From Linepithema humile (taxonomy: Eukaryota; Arthropoda; Insecta; Hymenoptera; Formicidae), in contig NC_090128.1 of the NCBI RefSeq assembly GCF_040581485.1, positions 14,260,001 through 14,324,000 on the forward strand: a stretch of DNA of 64,000 nucleotides, given 5' to 3'. Shown here piece by piece: positions 8,959 to 23,000 of the stretch. The notes below the pieces were generated by a model. The model saw nothing but the letters and a program-made list of their open reading frames with translations. It was not told where the DNA came from and did not search any database. A program made the position numbers and the translations under genes. Within the stretch, counting starts at the first letter, position 1; each line of letters opens with the position of its first letter.

Positions 8959-11900
8959 GTACCAAATTAATTTACAGACTCTGTACTATTGAAATATATA
9001 AGAAATTGAATTTGTTGCTCGTTTTAAAGTATCGAGAAGCGACACTGTCGTCGAGGATTGATACGGCGCGGATTAAAAACGTTATAATTAGTTGAAATAA
9101 TTTGTTGCTCGTATGTTTGGTACCAAATTAATTTACAGACTCTGTACTATTGAAATATATAAGAAATTGAATTTGTTGCTCGTTTTAAAGTATCGAGAAG
9201 CGACACTGTCGTCGAGGATTGATACGGCGCGGATTAAAAACGTTATTATTAGTTGAAATAATTTGTTGCTCGTATGTTTCTGGTACCAAATTTATCTGCA
9301 GACTTTGTAGTATCGAAATATATAAGAAATTGAATTTGTTGCTCGTTTTAAAGTATCGAGAAGCGACACTGTCGTCGCGGATTGATACGACGCGGATTAA
9401 AAACGTTATAATTAGTTGAAATAATTAGTTGCTCGTATGTGTTTGGTACCAAATTAATTTACAGACTCTGTACTATCGAAATATATAAGAAATTGAATTT
9501 GTTGCTCCTTTTAAAGTATCGAGAAGCGACACTGTCGTCGCGCATTGATACGGCGCGGATTAAAATCGTTATAATTAATTGAAATAATTTGTTCTTTGTA
9601 TGTTTCTGGTCTCAAATTAATTTACAGACTTTGTACTATGGAAATATATAAGAAATTAAATTTGTTGCTCGTTTTAAAGTATCGAGAAGCGACACTGTCG
9701 TCGCGGATTGATATGGCGCGGATTAAAAACGATATAATTAGTTAAAATAATTTGTTGCTCGTATGTTTTTGGTACCAAATTTATCTGCAGACTTTGTGGT
9801 ATCGAAATATATAAGAAATTGAATTTGTTGCTCGTTTTAAAGTATCGAGAAGCGACGCTGTCGTCGCGGATTGATACGGCGCGGATTAAAAACGTTATAA
9901 TTAGTTGAAATAATTTGTTGCTCGTATGTGTTTGGTACCAAATTAATTTACAGACTCTGTACTATTGAAATATATAAGAAATTGAATTTGTTGCTCGTTT
10001 TAAAGTATCGAGAAGCGACACTGTCGTCGAGGACTGATACGGCGCGGATTAAAAACGTTATAATTAGTTGAAATAATTTGTTGCTCGTATGTTTGGTACC
10101 AAATTAATTTACAGACTCTGTACTATTGAAATATATAAGAAATTGAATTTGTTGATCGTTTTAAAGTATCGAGAAGCGACACTGTCGTCGCGGATTGATA
10201 TGGCGCGGATTAAAAACGATATAATTAGTTAAAATAATTTGTTGCTCGTATGTTTTTGGTACCAAATTTATCTGCAGACTTTGTAGTATCGAAATATATA
10301 AGAAATTAAATTTGTTGCTCGTTTTAAAGTATCGAGAAGCGACACTGTCGTCGCGGATTGATACGGCGCGGATTAAAAACGTTATAATTAGTTGAAATAA
10401 TTAGTTGCTCGTATGTGTTTGGTACCAAATTAATTTACAGACTTTGTACTATCGAAATATATAAGAAATTGAATTTGTTGCTCGTTTTAAAGTATCGAGA
10501 AGCGACACTGTATTCGCGCATTGATACGGCGCGGATTAAAATCGTTATAATTAATTGAAATAATTTGTTCTTCGTATGTTTTTGGTCTCAAATTAATTTA
10601 CAGACTTTGTACTATCGAAATATATAAGAAATTAAATTTGTTGCTCGTTTTAAAGTATCGAGAAGCGACACTGTCGTCGCGGATTGATACGGCGCGGATT
10701 AAAATCGTTATAATTAGTTGAAATAATTTGTTCTTCGTATGTTTCTGGTCTCAAATTAATTTACAGACTTTGTACTATCGAAATATATAAGAAATTAAAT
10801 TTGTTGCTTGTTTCAAAGTATCGAGAAGCGACACTGTCGTCGCGGATTGATACGGCGCGGATTAAAATCGTTATAATTAGTTGAAATAATTTGTTCTTTG
10901 TATGTTTTTGGTCTCAAATTAATTTACATACTTTGTACTATCGAAATATATAAGAAATTGAATTTGTTGCTTGTTTTAAAGTATCGAGTAGCGACACTGT
11001 CGTCGCGGATTGATACGGCGCGGATTAAAAACGTTATAATTAGTTGAAATATTTTGGTGTTTGTATGTGTTTGGTACCAAATTAATTTACAGACTCTGTA
11101 CTATCGAAATATATAAAAAATTGAATTTGTTGCTCGCTTTAAAGTATCGAGAAGCGACACTGTCGTCGCGGATTGATACGGCGCGGATTAAAAACGTTAT
11201 AATTAGTTGAAATAATTTGTTGCTCGTATGTGTTTGGTACCAAATTAATTTACAGACTCTGTACTATCGAAATATATAAGAAATTGAATTTGTTGCTCGT
11301 TTTAAAGTATCTAGAAGCGACACTGTCGTCGCGGATTGATATGGCGCGGATTAAAAACGATATAATTAGTTAAAATAATTTGTTGCTCGTATGTTTTTGG
11401 TACCAAATTTATCTGCAGACTCTGTACTATCGAAATATATAAGAAATTGAATTTGTTGCTCGTTTTAAAGTATCGAGAAGCGACACTGTCGTCGCGGATT
11501 GATACGGCGCGGATTAAAAACGTTATAATTAGTTGAAATAATTTGTTGCTCGTATGTGTTTGGTACCAAATTAATTTACAGACTCTGTACTATTGAAATA
11601 TATAAGAAATTGAATTTGTTGCTCGTTTTAAAGTATCGAGAAGCGACACTGTCGTCGAGGATTGATACGGCGCGGATTAAAAACGTTATAATTAGTTGAA
11701 ATAATTTGTTGCTCGTATGTGTTTGGTACCAAATTAATTTACAGACTCTGTACTATCGAAATATATAAGAAATTGAATTTGTTGCTCCTTTTAAAGTATC
11801 GAGAAGCGACACTGTCGTCGCGCATTGATACGGCGCGGATTAAAATCGTTATAATTAATTGAAATAATTTGTTCTTTGTATGTTTCTGGTCTCAAATTAA

Positions 11901-14900
11901 TTTACAGACTTTGTACTATGGAAATATATAAGAAATTAAATTTGTTGCTCGTTTTAAAGTATCGAGAAGCGACACTGTCGTCGCGGATTGATACGGCGCG
12001 GATTAAAAACGTTATAATTAGTTGAAATAATTTGGTGCTCGTATGTGTTTGGTACCAAATTAATTTACAGACTCTGTACTATCGAAATATATAAAAAATT
12101 GAATTTGTTGCTCGCTTTAAAGTATCGAGAAGCGACACTGTCGTCGCGGATTGATACGGCGCGGATTAAAAACGTTATAATTAGTTGAAATAATTTGTTG
12201 CTCGTATGTTTCTGGTCTCAAATTAATTTACAGGCTTTGTACTATCAAAATATATAAGAAATTGAATTTGTTGCTCGTTTTAAAGTATCGAGAAGCGACA
12301 CTGTCGTCGCGGATTGATACGGCGCGGATTAAAAACGTTATAATTAGTTGAAATAATTTGTTGCTCGTATGTTTCTGGTACCAAATTTATCTGCAGACTT
12401 TGTAGTATCGAAATATATAAGAAATTGAATTTGTTGCTCGTTTTAAAGTATCGAGAAGCGACACTGTCGTCGCGGATTGATACGGCGCGGATTAAAAACG
12501 TTATAATTAGTTGAAATAATTAGTTGCTCGTATGTGTTTGGTACCAAATTAATTTACAGACTCTGTACTTTCGAAATATATAAGAAATTGAATTTGTTGC
12601 TCGTTTTAAAGTATCGAGAAGCGACACTGTCGTCGCGGATTGATACGGCGCGGATTAAAATCGTTATAATTAGTTGAAATAATTTGTTCTTTGTATGTTT
12701 TTGGTCTCAAATTAATTTACATACTTTGTACTATCGAAATATATAAGAAATTGAATTTGTTGCTTGTTTTAAAGTATCGAGAAGCGACACTGTCGTCGCG
12801 GATTGATACGGCGCGGATTAAAAACGTTATAATTAGTTGAAATAATTTGGTGCTCGTATGTGTTTGGTACCAAATTAATTTACAGACTCTGTACTATCGA
12901 AATATATAAAAAATTGAATTTGTTGCTCGCTTTAAAGTATCGAGAAGCGACACTGTCGTCGCGGATTGATACGGCGCGGATTAAAAACGTTATAATTAGT
13001 TGAAATAATTTGTTGCTCGTATGTTTCTGGTCTCAAATTAATTTACAGGCTTTGTACTATCAAAATATATAAGAAATTGAATTTGTTGCTCGTTTTAAAG
13101 TATCGAGAAGCGACACTGTCGTCGCGGATTGAAACGGCGCGGATTAAAAACGTTATAATTAGTTGAAATAATTTGTTGCTCGTATGTGTTTGGTACCAAA
13201 TTAATTTACAGACTCTGTACTATCGAAATATATAAGAAATTGAATTTGTTGCTCGTTTTAAAGTATCTAGAAGCGACACTGTCGTCGCGGATTGATATGG
13301 CGCGGATTAAAAACGATATAATTAGTTAAAATAATTTGTTGCTCGTATGTTTTTGGTACCAAATTAATTTACAGACTCTGTACTATCGAAATATATAAAA
13401 AATTGAATTTGTTGCTCGCTTTAAAGTATCGAGAAGCGACACTGTCGTCGCGGATTGATACGGCGCGGATTAAAAACGTTATAATTAGTTGAAATAATTT
13501 GTTGCTCGTATGTTTCTGGTCTCAAATTAATTTACAGGCTTTGTACTATCAAAATATATAAGAAATTGAATTTGTTGCTCGTTTTAAAGTATCGAGAAGC
13601 GACACTGTCGTCGCGGATTGATACGGCGCGGATTAAAAACGTTATAATTAGTTGAAATAATTTGTTGCTCGTATGTTTCTGGTACCAAATTTATCTGCAG
13701 ACTTTGTAGTATCGAAATATATAAGAAATTGAATTTGTTGCTCGTTTTAAAGTATCGAGAAGCGACACTGTCGTCGCGGATTGATGCGGCGCAGGATTAA
13801 AAACGTTATAATTAGTTGAAATAATTAGTTGCTCGTATGTGTTTGGTACCAAATTAATTTACAGACTCTGTACTTTCGAAATATATAAGAAATTGAATTT
13901 GTTGCTCGTTTTAAAGTATCGAAGCGACACTGTCGTCGCGGATTGATACGGCGCGGATTAAAATCGTTATAATTAGTTGAAATAATTTGTTCTTTGTATG
14001 TTTTTGGTCTCAAATTAATTTACATACTTTGTACTATCGAAATATATAAGAAATTGAATTTGTTGCTTGTTTTAAAGTATCGAGAAGCGACACTGTCGTC
14101 GCGGATTGATACGGCGCGGATTAAAAACGTTATAATTAGTTGAAATAATTTGTTGCTCGTATGTGTTTGGTACCAAATTAATTTACAGACTCTGTACTAT
14201 CAAAATATATAAAAAATTGAATTTGTTGCTCGCTTTAAAGTATCGAGAAGCGACACTGTCGTCGCGGATTGATACGGCGCAAATTAAAAACGTTATAATT
14301 AGTTGAAATAATTTGTTGCTCGTATGTTTCTGGTCTCAAATTAATTTACAGGCTTTGTACTATCAAAATATATAAGAAATTGAATTTGTTGCTCGTTTTA
14401 AAGTATCGAGAAGCGACACTGTCGTCGCGGATTGAAACGGCGCGGATTAAAAACGTTATAATTAGTTGAAATAATTTGTTGCTCGTATGTGTTTGGTACC
14501 AAATTAATTTACAGACTCTGTACTATCGAAATATATAAGAAATTGAATTTGTTGCTCGTTTTAAAGTATCTAGAAGCGACACTGTCGTCGCGGATTGATA
14601 TGGCGCGGATTAAAACGATATAATTAGTTAAAATAATTTGTTGCTCGTATGTTTTTGGTACCAAATTTATCTGCAGACTTTGTAGTATCGAAATATATAA
14701 GAAATTGAATTTGTTGCTCGTTTTAAAGTATCGAGAAGCGACACTGTCGTCGCGGATTGATACGGCGCGGATTAAAAACGTTATAATTAGTTGAAATAAT
14801 TTGTTGCTCGTATGTGTTTGGTACCAAATTAATTTACAGACTCTGTACTATTGAAATATATAAGAAATTGAATTTGTTGCTCGTTTTAAAGTATCGAGAA

Positions 14901-17900
14901 GCGACACTGTCGTCGAGGATTGATACGGCGCGGATTAAAAACGTTATAATTAGTTGAAATAATTTGTTGCTCGTATGTTTGGTACCAAATTAATTTACAG
15001 ACTCTGTACTATTGAAATATATAAGAAATTGAATTTGTTGATCGTTTTAAAGTATCGAGAAGCGACACTGTCGTCGCGGATTGATATGGCGCGGATTAAA
15101 AACGATATAATTAGTTAAAATAATTTGTTGCTCGTATGTTTTTGGTACCAAATTTATCTGCAGACTTTGTAGTATCGAAATATATAAGAAATTGAATTTG
15201 TTGCTCGTTTTAAAGTATCGAGAAGCGACACTGTCGTCGCGGATTGATACGGCGCGGATTAAAAACGTTATAATTAGTTGAAATAATTTGTTGCTCGTAT
15301 GTGTTTGGTACCAAATTAATTTACAGACTCTGTACTATTGAAATATATAAGAAATTGAATTTGTTGCTCGTTTTAAAGTATCGAGAAGCGACACTGTCGT
15401 CGAGGATTGATACGGCGCGGATTAAAAACGTTATAATTAGTTGAAATAATTTGTTGCTCGTATGTTTGGTACCAAATTAATTTACAGACTCTGTACTATT
15501 GAAATAAATAAGAAATTGAATTTGTTGATCGTTTTAAAGTATCGAGAAGCGACACTGTCGTCGCGGATTGATATGGCGCGGATTAAAAACGATATAATTA
15601 GTTAAAATAATTTGTTGCTCGTATGTTTTTGGTACCAAATTTATCTGCAGACTTTGTAGTATCGAAATATATAAGAAATTGAATTTGTTGCTCGTTTTAA
15701 AGTATCGAGAAGCGACACTGTCGTCGCGGATTGATACGGCGCGGATTAAAAACGTTATAATTAGTTGAAATAATTAGTTGCTCGTATGTGTTTGGTACCA
15801 AATTAATTTACAGACTTTGTACTATCGAAATATATAAGAAATTGAATTTGTTGCTCGTTTTAAAGTATCGAGAAGCGACACTGTATTCGCGCATTGATAC
15901 GGCGCGGATTAAAATCGTTATAATTAATTGAAATAATTTGTTCTTCGTATGTTTTTGGTCTCAAATTAATTTACAGACTTTGTACTATTGAAATATATAA
16001 GAAATTGAATTTGTTGCTCGTTTTAAAGTATCGAGAAGCGACACTGTCGTCGCGGATTGATATGGCGCGGATTAAAAACGATATAATTAGTTAAAATAAT
16101 TTGTTGCTCGTATGTTTTTGGTACCAAATTTATCTGCAGACTTTGTAGTATTGATATATATAAGAAATTGAATTTGTTGCTCGTTTTAAAGTATCGAGAA
16201 GCGACACTGTCGTCGCGGATTGATACGGCGCGGATTAAAAACGTTATAATTAGTTGAGATAATTAGTTGCTCGTATGTGTTTGGTACCAATTTAATTTAC
16301 AGACTCTGTACTATCGTAATATATAAGAAATTGAATTTGTTGCTCCTTTTAAAGTATCGAGAAGCGACACTGTCGTCGCGCATTGATACGGCGCGGATTA
16401 AAATCGTTATAATTAATTGAAATAATTTGTTCTTTGTATGTTTCTGGTCTCAAATTAATTTACAGACTTTGTACTATGGAAATATATAAGAAATTAAATT
16501 TGTTGCTCGTTTTAAAGTATCGAGAAGCGACACTGTCGTCGCGGATTGATATGGCGCGGATTAAAAACGATATAATTAGTTAAAATAATTTGTTGCTCGT
16601 ATGTTTTTGGTACCAAATTTATCTGCAGACTTTGTAGTATCGAAATATATAAGAAATTGAATTTGTTGATCGTTTTAAAGTATCGAGAAGCGACACTGTC
16701 GTCGCGGATTGATACGGCGCGGATTAAAAACGTTATAATTAATTGAAATAATTTGGTGCTCGTATGTGTTTGGTACCAAATTAATTTACAGACTCTGTAC
16801 TATCGAAATATATAAAAAATTGAATTTGTTGCTCGCTTTAAAGTATCGAGAAGCGACACTGTCGTCGCGGATTGATACGGCGCGGATTAAAAACGTTATA
16901 ATTAGTTGAAATAATTTGTTGCTCGTATGTTTCTGGTCTCAAATTAATTTACAGGCTTTGTACTATCAAAATATATAAGAAATTGAATTTGTTGCTCGTT
17001 TTAAAGTATCGAGAAGCGACACTGTCGTCGCGGATTGATACGGCGCGGATTAAAAACGTTATAATTAGTTGAAATAATTTGTTGCTCGTATGTTTCTGGT
17101 ACCAAATTTATCTGCAGACTTTGTAGTATCGAAATATATAAGAAATTGAATTTGTTGCTCGTTTTAAAGTATCGAGAAGCGACACTGTCGTCGCGGATTG
17201 ATACGGCGCGGATTAAAAACGTTATAATTAGTTGAAATAATTTGTTGCTCGTATGTGTTTGGTACCAAATTAATTTACAGACTCTGTACTATTGAAATAT
17301 ATAAGAAATTGAATTTGTTGCTCGTTTTAAAGTATCGAGAAGCGACACTGTCGTCGAGGATTGATACGGCGCGGATTAAAAACGTTATAATTAGTTGAAA
17401 TAATTTGTTGCTCGTATGTTTGGTACCAAATTAATTTACAGACTCTGTACTATTGAAATATATAAGAAATTGAATTTGTTGATCGTTTTAAAGTATCGAG
17501 AAGCGACACTGTCGTCGCGGATTGATACGGCGCGGATTAAAAACGTTATAATTAGTTGAAATAATTTGGTGCTCGTATGTGTTTGGTACCAAATTAATTT
17601 ACAGACTCTGTACTATCGAAATATATAAAAAATTGAATTTGTTGCTCGCTTTAAAGTATCGAGAAGCGACACTGTCGTCGCGGATTGATACGGCGCGGAT
17701 TAAAAACGTTATAATTAGTTGAAATAATTTGTTGCTCGTATGTTTCTGGTCTCAAATTAATTTACAGGCTTTGTACTATCAAAATATATAAGAAATTGAA
17801 TTTGTTGCTCGTTTTAAAGTATCGAGAAGCGACACTGTCGTCGCGGATTGATACGGCGCGGATTAAAAACGTTATAATTAGTTGAAATAATTTGTTGCTC

Positions 17901-19740
17901 GTATGTTTCTGGTACCAAATTTATCTGCAGACTTTGTAGTATCGAAATATATAAGAAATTGAATTTGTTGCTCGTTTTAAAGTATCGAGAAGCGACACTG
18001 TCGTCGCGGATTGATACGACGCGGATTAAAAACGTTATAATTAGTTGAAATAATTAGTTGCTCGTATGTGTTTGGTACCAAATTAATTTACAGACTCTGT
18101 ACTATCGAAATATATAAGAAATTGAATTTGTTGCTCCTTTTAAAGTATCGAGAAGCGACACTGTCGTCGCGCATTGATACGGCGCGGATTAAAATCGTTA
18201 TAATTAATTGAAATAATTTGTTCTTTGTATGTTTCTGGTCTCAAATTAATTTACAGACTTTGTACTATGGAAATATATAAGAAATTAAATTTGTTGCTCG
18301 TTTTAAAGTATCGAGAAGCGACACTGTCGTCGCGGATTGATATGGCGCGGATTAAAAACGATATAATTAGTTAAAATAATTTGTTGCTCGTATGTTTTTG
18401 GTACCAAATTTATCTGCAGACTTTGTAGTATCGAAATATATAAGAAATTGAATTTGTTGCTCGTTTTAAAGTATCGAGAAGCGACACTGTCGTCGAGGAC
18501 TGATACGGCGCGGATTAAAAACGTTATAATTAGTTGAAATAATTTGTTGCTCGTATGTTTGGTACCAAATTAATTTACAGACTCTGTACTATTGAAATAT
18601 ATAAGAAATTGAATTTGTTGATCGTTTTAAAGTATCGAGAAGCGACACTGTCGTCGCGGATTGATATGGCGCGGATTAAAAACGATATAATTAGTTAAAA
18701 TAATTTGTTGCTCGTATGTTTTTGGTACCAAATTTATCTGCAGACTTTGTAGTATCGAAATATATAAGAAATTAAATTTGTTGCTCGTTTTAAAGTATCG
18801 AGAAGCGACACTGTCGTCGCGGATTGATACGGCGCGGATTAAAAACGTTATAATTAGTTGAAATAATTAGTTGCTCGTATGTGTTTGGTACCAAATTAAT
18901 TTACAGACTTTGTACTATCGAAATATATAAGAAATTGAATTTGTTGCTCGTTTTAAAGTATCGAGAAGCGACACTGTATTCGCGCATTGATACGGCGCGG
19001 ATTAAAATCGTTATAATTAATTGAAATAATTTGTTCTTCGTATGTTTTTGGTCTCAAATTAATTTACAGACTTTGTACTATCGAAATATATAAGAAAATA
19101 AATTTGTTGCTCGTTTTAAAGTATCGAGAAGCGACACTGTCGTCGCGGATTGATACGGCGCGGATTAAAATCGTTATAATTAGTTGAAATAATTTGTTCT
19201 TCGTATGTTTCTGGTCTCAAATTAATTTACAGACTTTGTACTATCGAAATATATAAGAAATTAAATTTGTTGCTTGTTTTAAAGTATCGAGAAGCGACAC
19301 TGTCGTCGCGGATTGATACGGCGCGGATTAAAAACGTTATAATTAGTTGAAATAATTGTTGCTTGTATGTGTTTGGTGCCAAATTAATTTACAGACCCTG
19401 TACTATCGAAATATATAAGAAATTGAATTTGTTGCTCGTTTTAAAGTATCGAGAAGCGACACTGTCGTCGCGGATTGATACGGCGCGGATTAAAAACGTT
19501 ATAATTAGTTGAAATAATTTGTTCTTCGTATGTTTTTGGTCTCAAATTAATTTACAGACTTTGTACTATCGAAATATATAAGAAATTGAATTTGTTGCTG
19601 GTTTTAAAGTATCGAGAAGCGACACTGTCGTCGCGGATTGATACGGCGCGAATTAAAATCGTTATAATTAGTTGAAATAATTTGTTCTTCGTATGTTTTT
19701 GGTCTCAAATTAATTTACAGACTTTGTACTATTAAAATAT
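8959..19740. repeat. Super-repeat copy 2, about 10.8 kb
   Basis: This block is colinear with the one from 20028. Paired markers are 9219/20288, 10511/21256, 12231/22973, 15884/26950, 16256/27322, 18977/28253, 19376/28652 and 19598/28874. Offsets change from 11069 through 10745, 10742 and 11066 to 9276, and the large jumps are close to whole numbers of monomers. Copy 2 carries about 11 extra monomers between 16.6 and 18.4 kb, including A-rich/CGCTTT and CAGGCTTTG copies, and repeats an XbaI module (about 13266 and 14568) that is single in the matching part of copy 3. Confidence 0.85.
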
Positions 19741-20027
19741 ATAAGAAATTGAATTTGTTGCTCGTTTTAAAGTATCTAGAAGCGACACTGTCGTCGCGGA
19801 TTGATATGGCGCGGATTAAAAACGATATAATTAGTTAAAATAATTTGTTGCTCGTATGTTTTTGGTACCAAATTTATCTGCAGACTTTGTAGTATCGAAA
19901 TATATAAGAAATTGAATTTGTTGCTCGTTTTAAAGTATCGAGAAGCGACACTGTCGTCGCGGATTGATACGGCGCGGATTAAAAACGTTATAATTAGTTG
20001 AAATAATTTGTTGCTCGTATGTGTTTG
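19741..20027. repeat. XbaI and PstI monomers linking super-repeats
   Basis: This short link holds the end of an XbaI-type copy (TCTAGA near 19777, GATATGG after it) and a PstI-type copy starting near 19867. The same pair precedes the start of super-repeat copy 1 at 979, as copies 653 and 816. That supports placing the unit boundary here. No other content is present. Confidence 0.7.
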
Positions 20028-23000
20028 GTACCAAATTAATTTACAGACTCTGTACTATTGAAATATATAAGAAATTGAATTTGTTGCTCGTTTTAAAGTA
20101 TCGAGAAGCGACACTGTCGTCGAGGATTGATACGGCGCGGATTAAAAACGTTATTATTAGTTGAAATAATTTGTTGCTCGTATGTTTGGTACCAAATTAA
20201 TTTACAGACTCTGTACTATTGAAATATATAAGAAATTGAATTTGTTGCTCGTTTTAAAGTATCGAGAAGCGACACTGTCGTCGAGGATTGATACGGCGCG
20301 GATTAAAAACGTTATTATTAGTTGAAATAATTTGTTGCTCGTATGTTTCTGGTACCAAATTTATCTGCAGACTTTGTAGTATCGAAATATATAAGAAATT
20401 GAATTTGTTGCTCGTTTTAAAGTATCGAGAAGCGACACTGTCGTCGCGGATTGATACGACGCGGATTAAAAACGTTATAATTAGTTGAAATAATTAGTTG
20501 CTCGTATGTATTTGGTACCAAATTAATTTACAGACTCTGTACTATCGAAATATATAAGAAATTGAATTTGTTGCTCGTTTTAAAGTATCGAGAAGCGACA
20601 CTGTCGTCGCGGATTGATACGGCGCGGATTAAAAACGTTATAATTAGTTGAAATAATTTGTTGCTCGTATGTGTTTGGTACCAAATTAATTTACAGACTC
20701 TGTACTATTGAAATATATAAGAAATTGAATTTGTTGCTCGTTTTAAAGTATCGAGAAGCGACACTGTCGTCGAGGACTGATACGGCGCGGATTAAAAACG
20801 TTATAATTAGTTGAAATAATTTGTTGCTCGTATGTTTGGTACCAAATTAATTTACAGACTCTGTACTATTGAAATATATAAGAAATTGAATTTGTTGATC
20901 GTTTTAAAGTATCGAGAAGCGACACTGTCGTCGCGGATTGATATGGCGCGGATTAAAAACGATATAATTAGTTAAAATAATTTGTTGCTCGTATGTTTTT
21001 GGTACCAAATTTATCTGCAGACTTTGTAGTATCGAAATATATAAGAAATTAAATTTGTTGCTCGTTTTAAAGTATCGAGAAGCGACACTGTCGTCGCGGA
21101 TTGATACGGCGCGGATTAAAAACGTTATAATTAGTTGAAATAATTAGTTGCTCGTATGTGTTTGGTACCAAATTAATTTACAGACTTTGTACTATCGAAA
21201 TATATAAGAAATTGAATTTGTTGCTCGTTTTAAAGTATCGAGCAGCTTGACACTGTATTCGCGCATTGATACGGCGCGGATTAAAATCGTTATAATTAAT
21301 TGAAATAATTTGTTCTTCGTATGTTTTTGGTCTCAAATTAATTTACAGACTTTGTACTATCGAAATATATAAGAAATTAAATTTGTTGCTCGTTTTAAAG
21401 TATCGAGAAGCGACACTGTCGTCGCGGATTGATACGGCGCGGATTAAAATCGTTATAATTAGTTGAAATAATTTGTTCTTCGTATGTTTCTGGTCTCAAA
21501 TTAATTTACAGACTTTGTACTATCGAAATATATAAGAAATTAAATTTGTTGCTTGTTTTAAAGTATCGAGAAGCGACACTGTCGTCGCGGATTGATACGG
21601 CGCGGATTAAAATCGTTATAATTAGTTGAAATAATTTGTTCTTTGTATGTTTTTGGTCTCAAATTAATTTACATACTTTGTACTATCGAAATATATAAGA
21701 AATTGAATTTGTTGCTTGTTTTAAAGTATCGAGAAGCGACACTGTCGTCGCGGATTGATACGGCGCGGATTAAAAACGTTATAATTAGTTGAAATATTTT
21801 GGTGCTCGTATGTGTTTGGTACCAAATTAATTTACAGACTCTGTACTATCGAAATATATAAAAAATTGAATTTGTTGCTCGCTTTAAAGTATCGAGAAGC
21901 GACACTGTCGTCGCGGATTGATACGGCGCGGATTAAAAACGTTATAATTAGTTGAAATAATTTGTTGCTCGTATGTGTTTGGTACCAAATTAATTTACAG
22001 ACTCTGTACTATCGAAATATATAAGAAATTGAATTTGTTGCTCGTTTTAAAGTATCTAGAAGCGACATTGTCGTCGCGGATTGATATGGCGCGGATTAAA
22101 AACGATATAATTAGTTAAAATAATTTGTTGCTCGTATGTTTTTGGTACCAAATTTATCTGCAGACTTTGTAGTATCGAAATATATAAGAAATTGAATTTG
22201 TTGCTCGTTTTAAAGTATCGAGAAGCGACACTGTCGTCGCGGATTGATACGGCGCGGATTAAAAACGTTATAATTAGTTGAAATAATTTGTTGCTCGTAT
22301 GTGTTTGGTACCAAATTAATTTACAGACTCTGTACTATTGAAATATATAAGAAATTGAATTTGTTGCTCGTTTTAAAGTATCGAGAAGCGACACTGTCGT
22401 CGAGGATTGATACGGCGCGGATTAAAAACGTTATAATTAGTTGAAATAATTTGTTGCTCGTATGTTTGGTACCAAATTAATTTACAGACTCTGTACTATC
22501 GAAATATATAAGAAATTGAATTTGTTGCTCCTTTTAAAGTATCGAGAAGCGACACTGTCGTCGCGCATTGATACGGCGCGGATTAAAATCGTTATAATTA
22601 ATTGAAATAATTTGTTCTTTGTATGTTTCTGGTCTCAAATTAATTTACAGACTTTGTACTATGGAAATATATAAGAAATTAAATTTGTTGCTCGTTTTAA
22701 AGTATCGAGAAGCGACACTGTCGTCGCGGATTGATACGGCGCGGATTAAAAACGTTATAATTAGTTGAAATAATTTGGTGCTCGTATGTGTTTGGTACCA
22801 AATTAATTTACAGACTCTGTACTATCGAAATATATAAAAAATTGAATTTGTTGCTCGCTTTAAAGTATCGAGAAGCGACACTGTCGTCGCGGATTGATAC
22901 GGCGCGATTAAAAACGTTATAATTAGTTGAAATAATTTGTTGCTCGTATGTTTCTGGTCTCAAATTAATTTACAGGCTTTGTACTATCAAAATATATAAG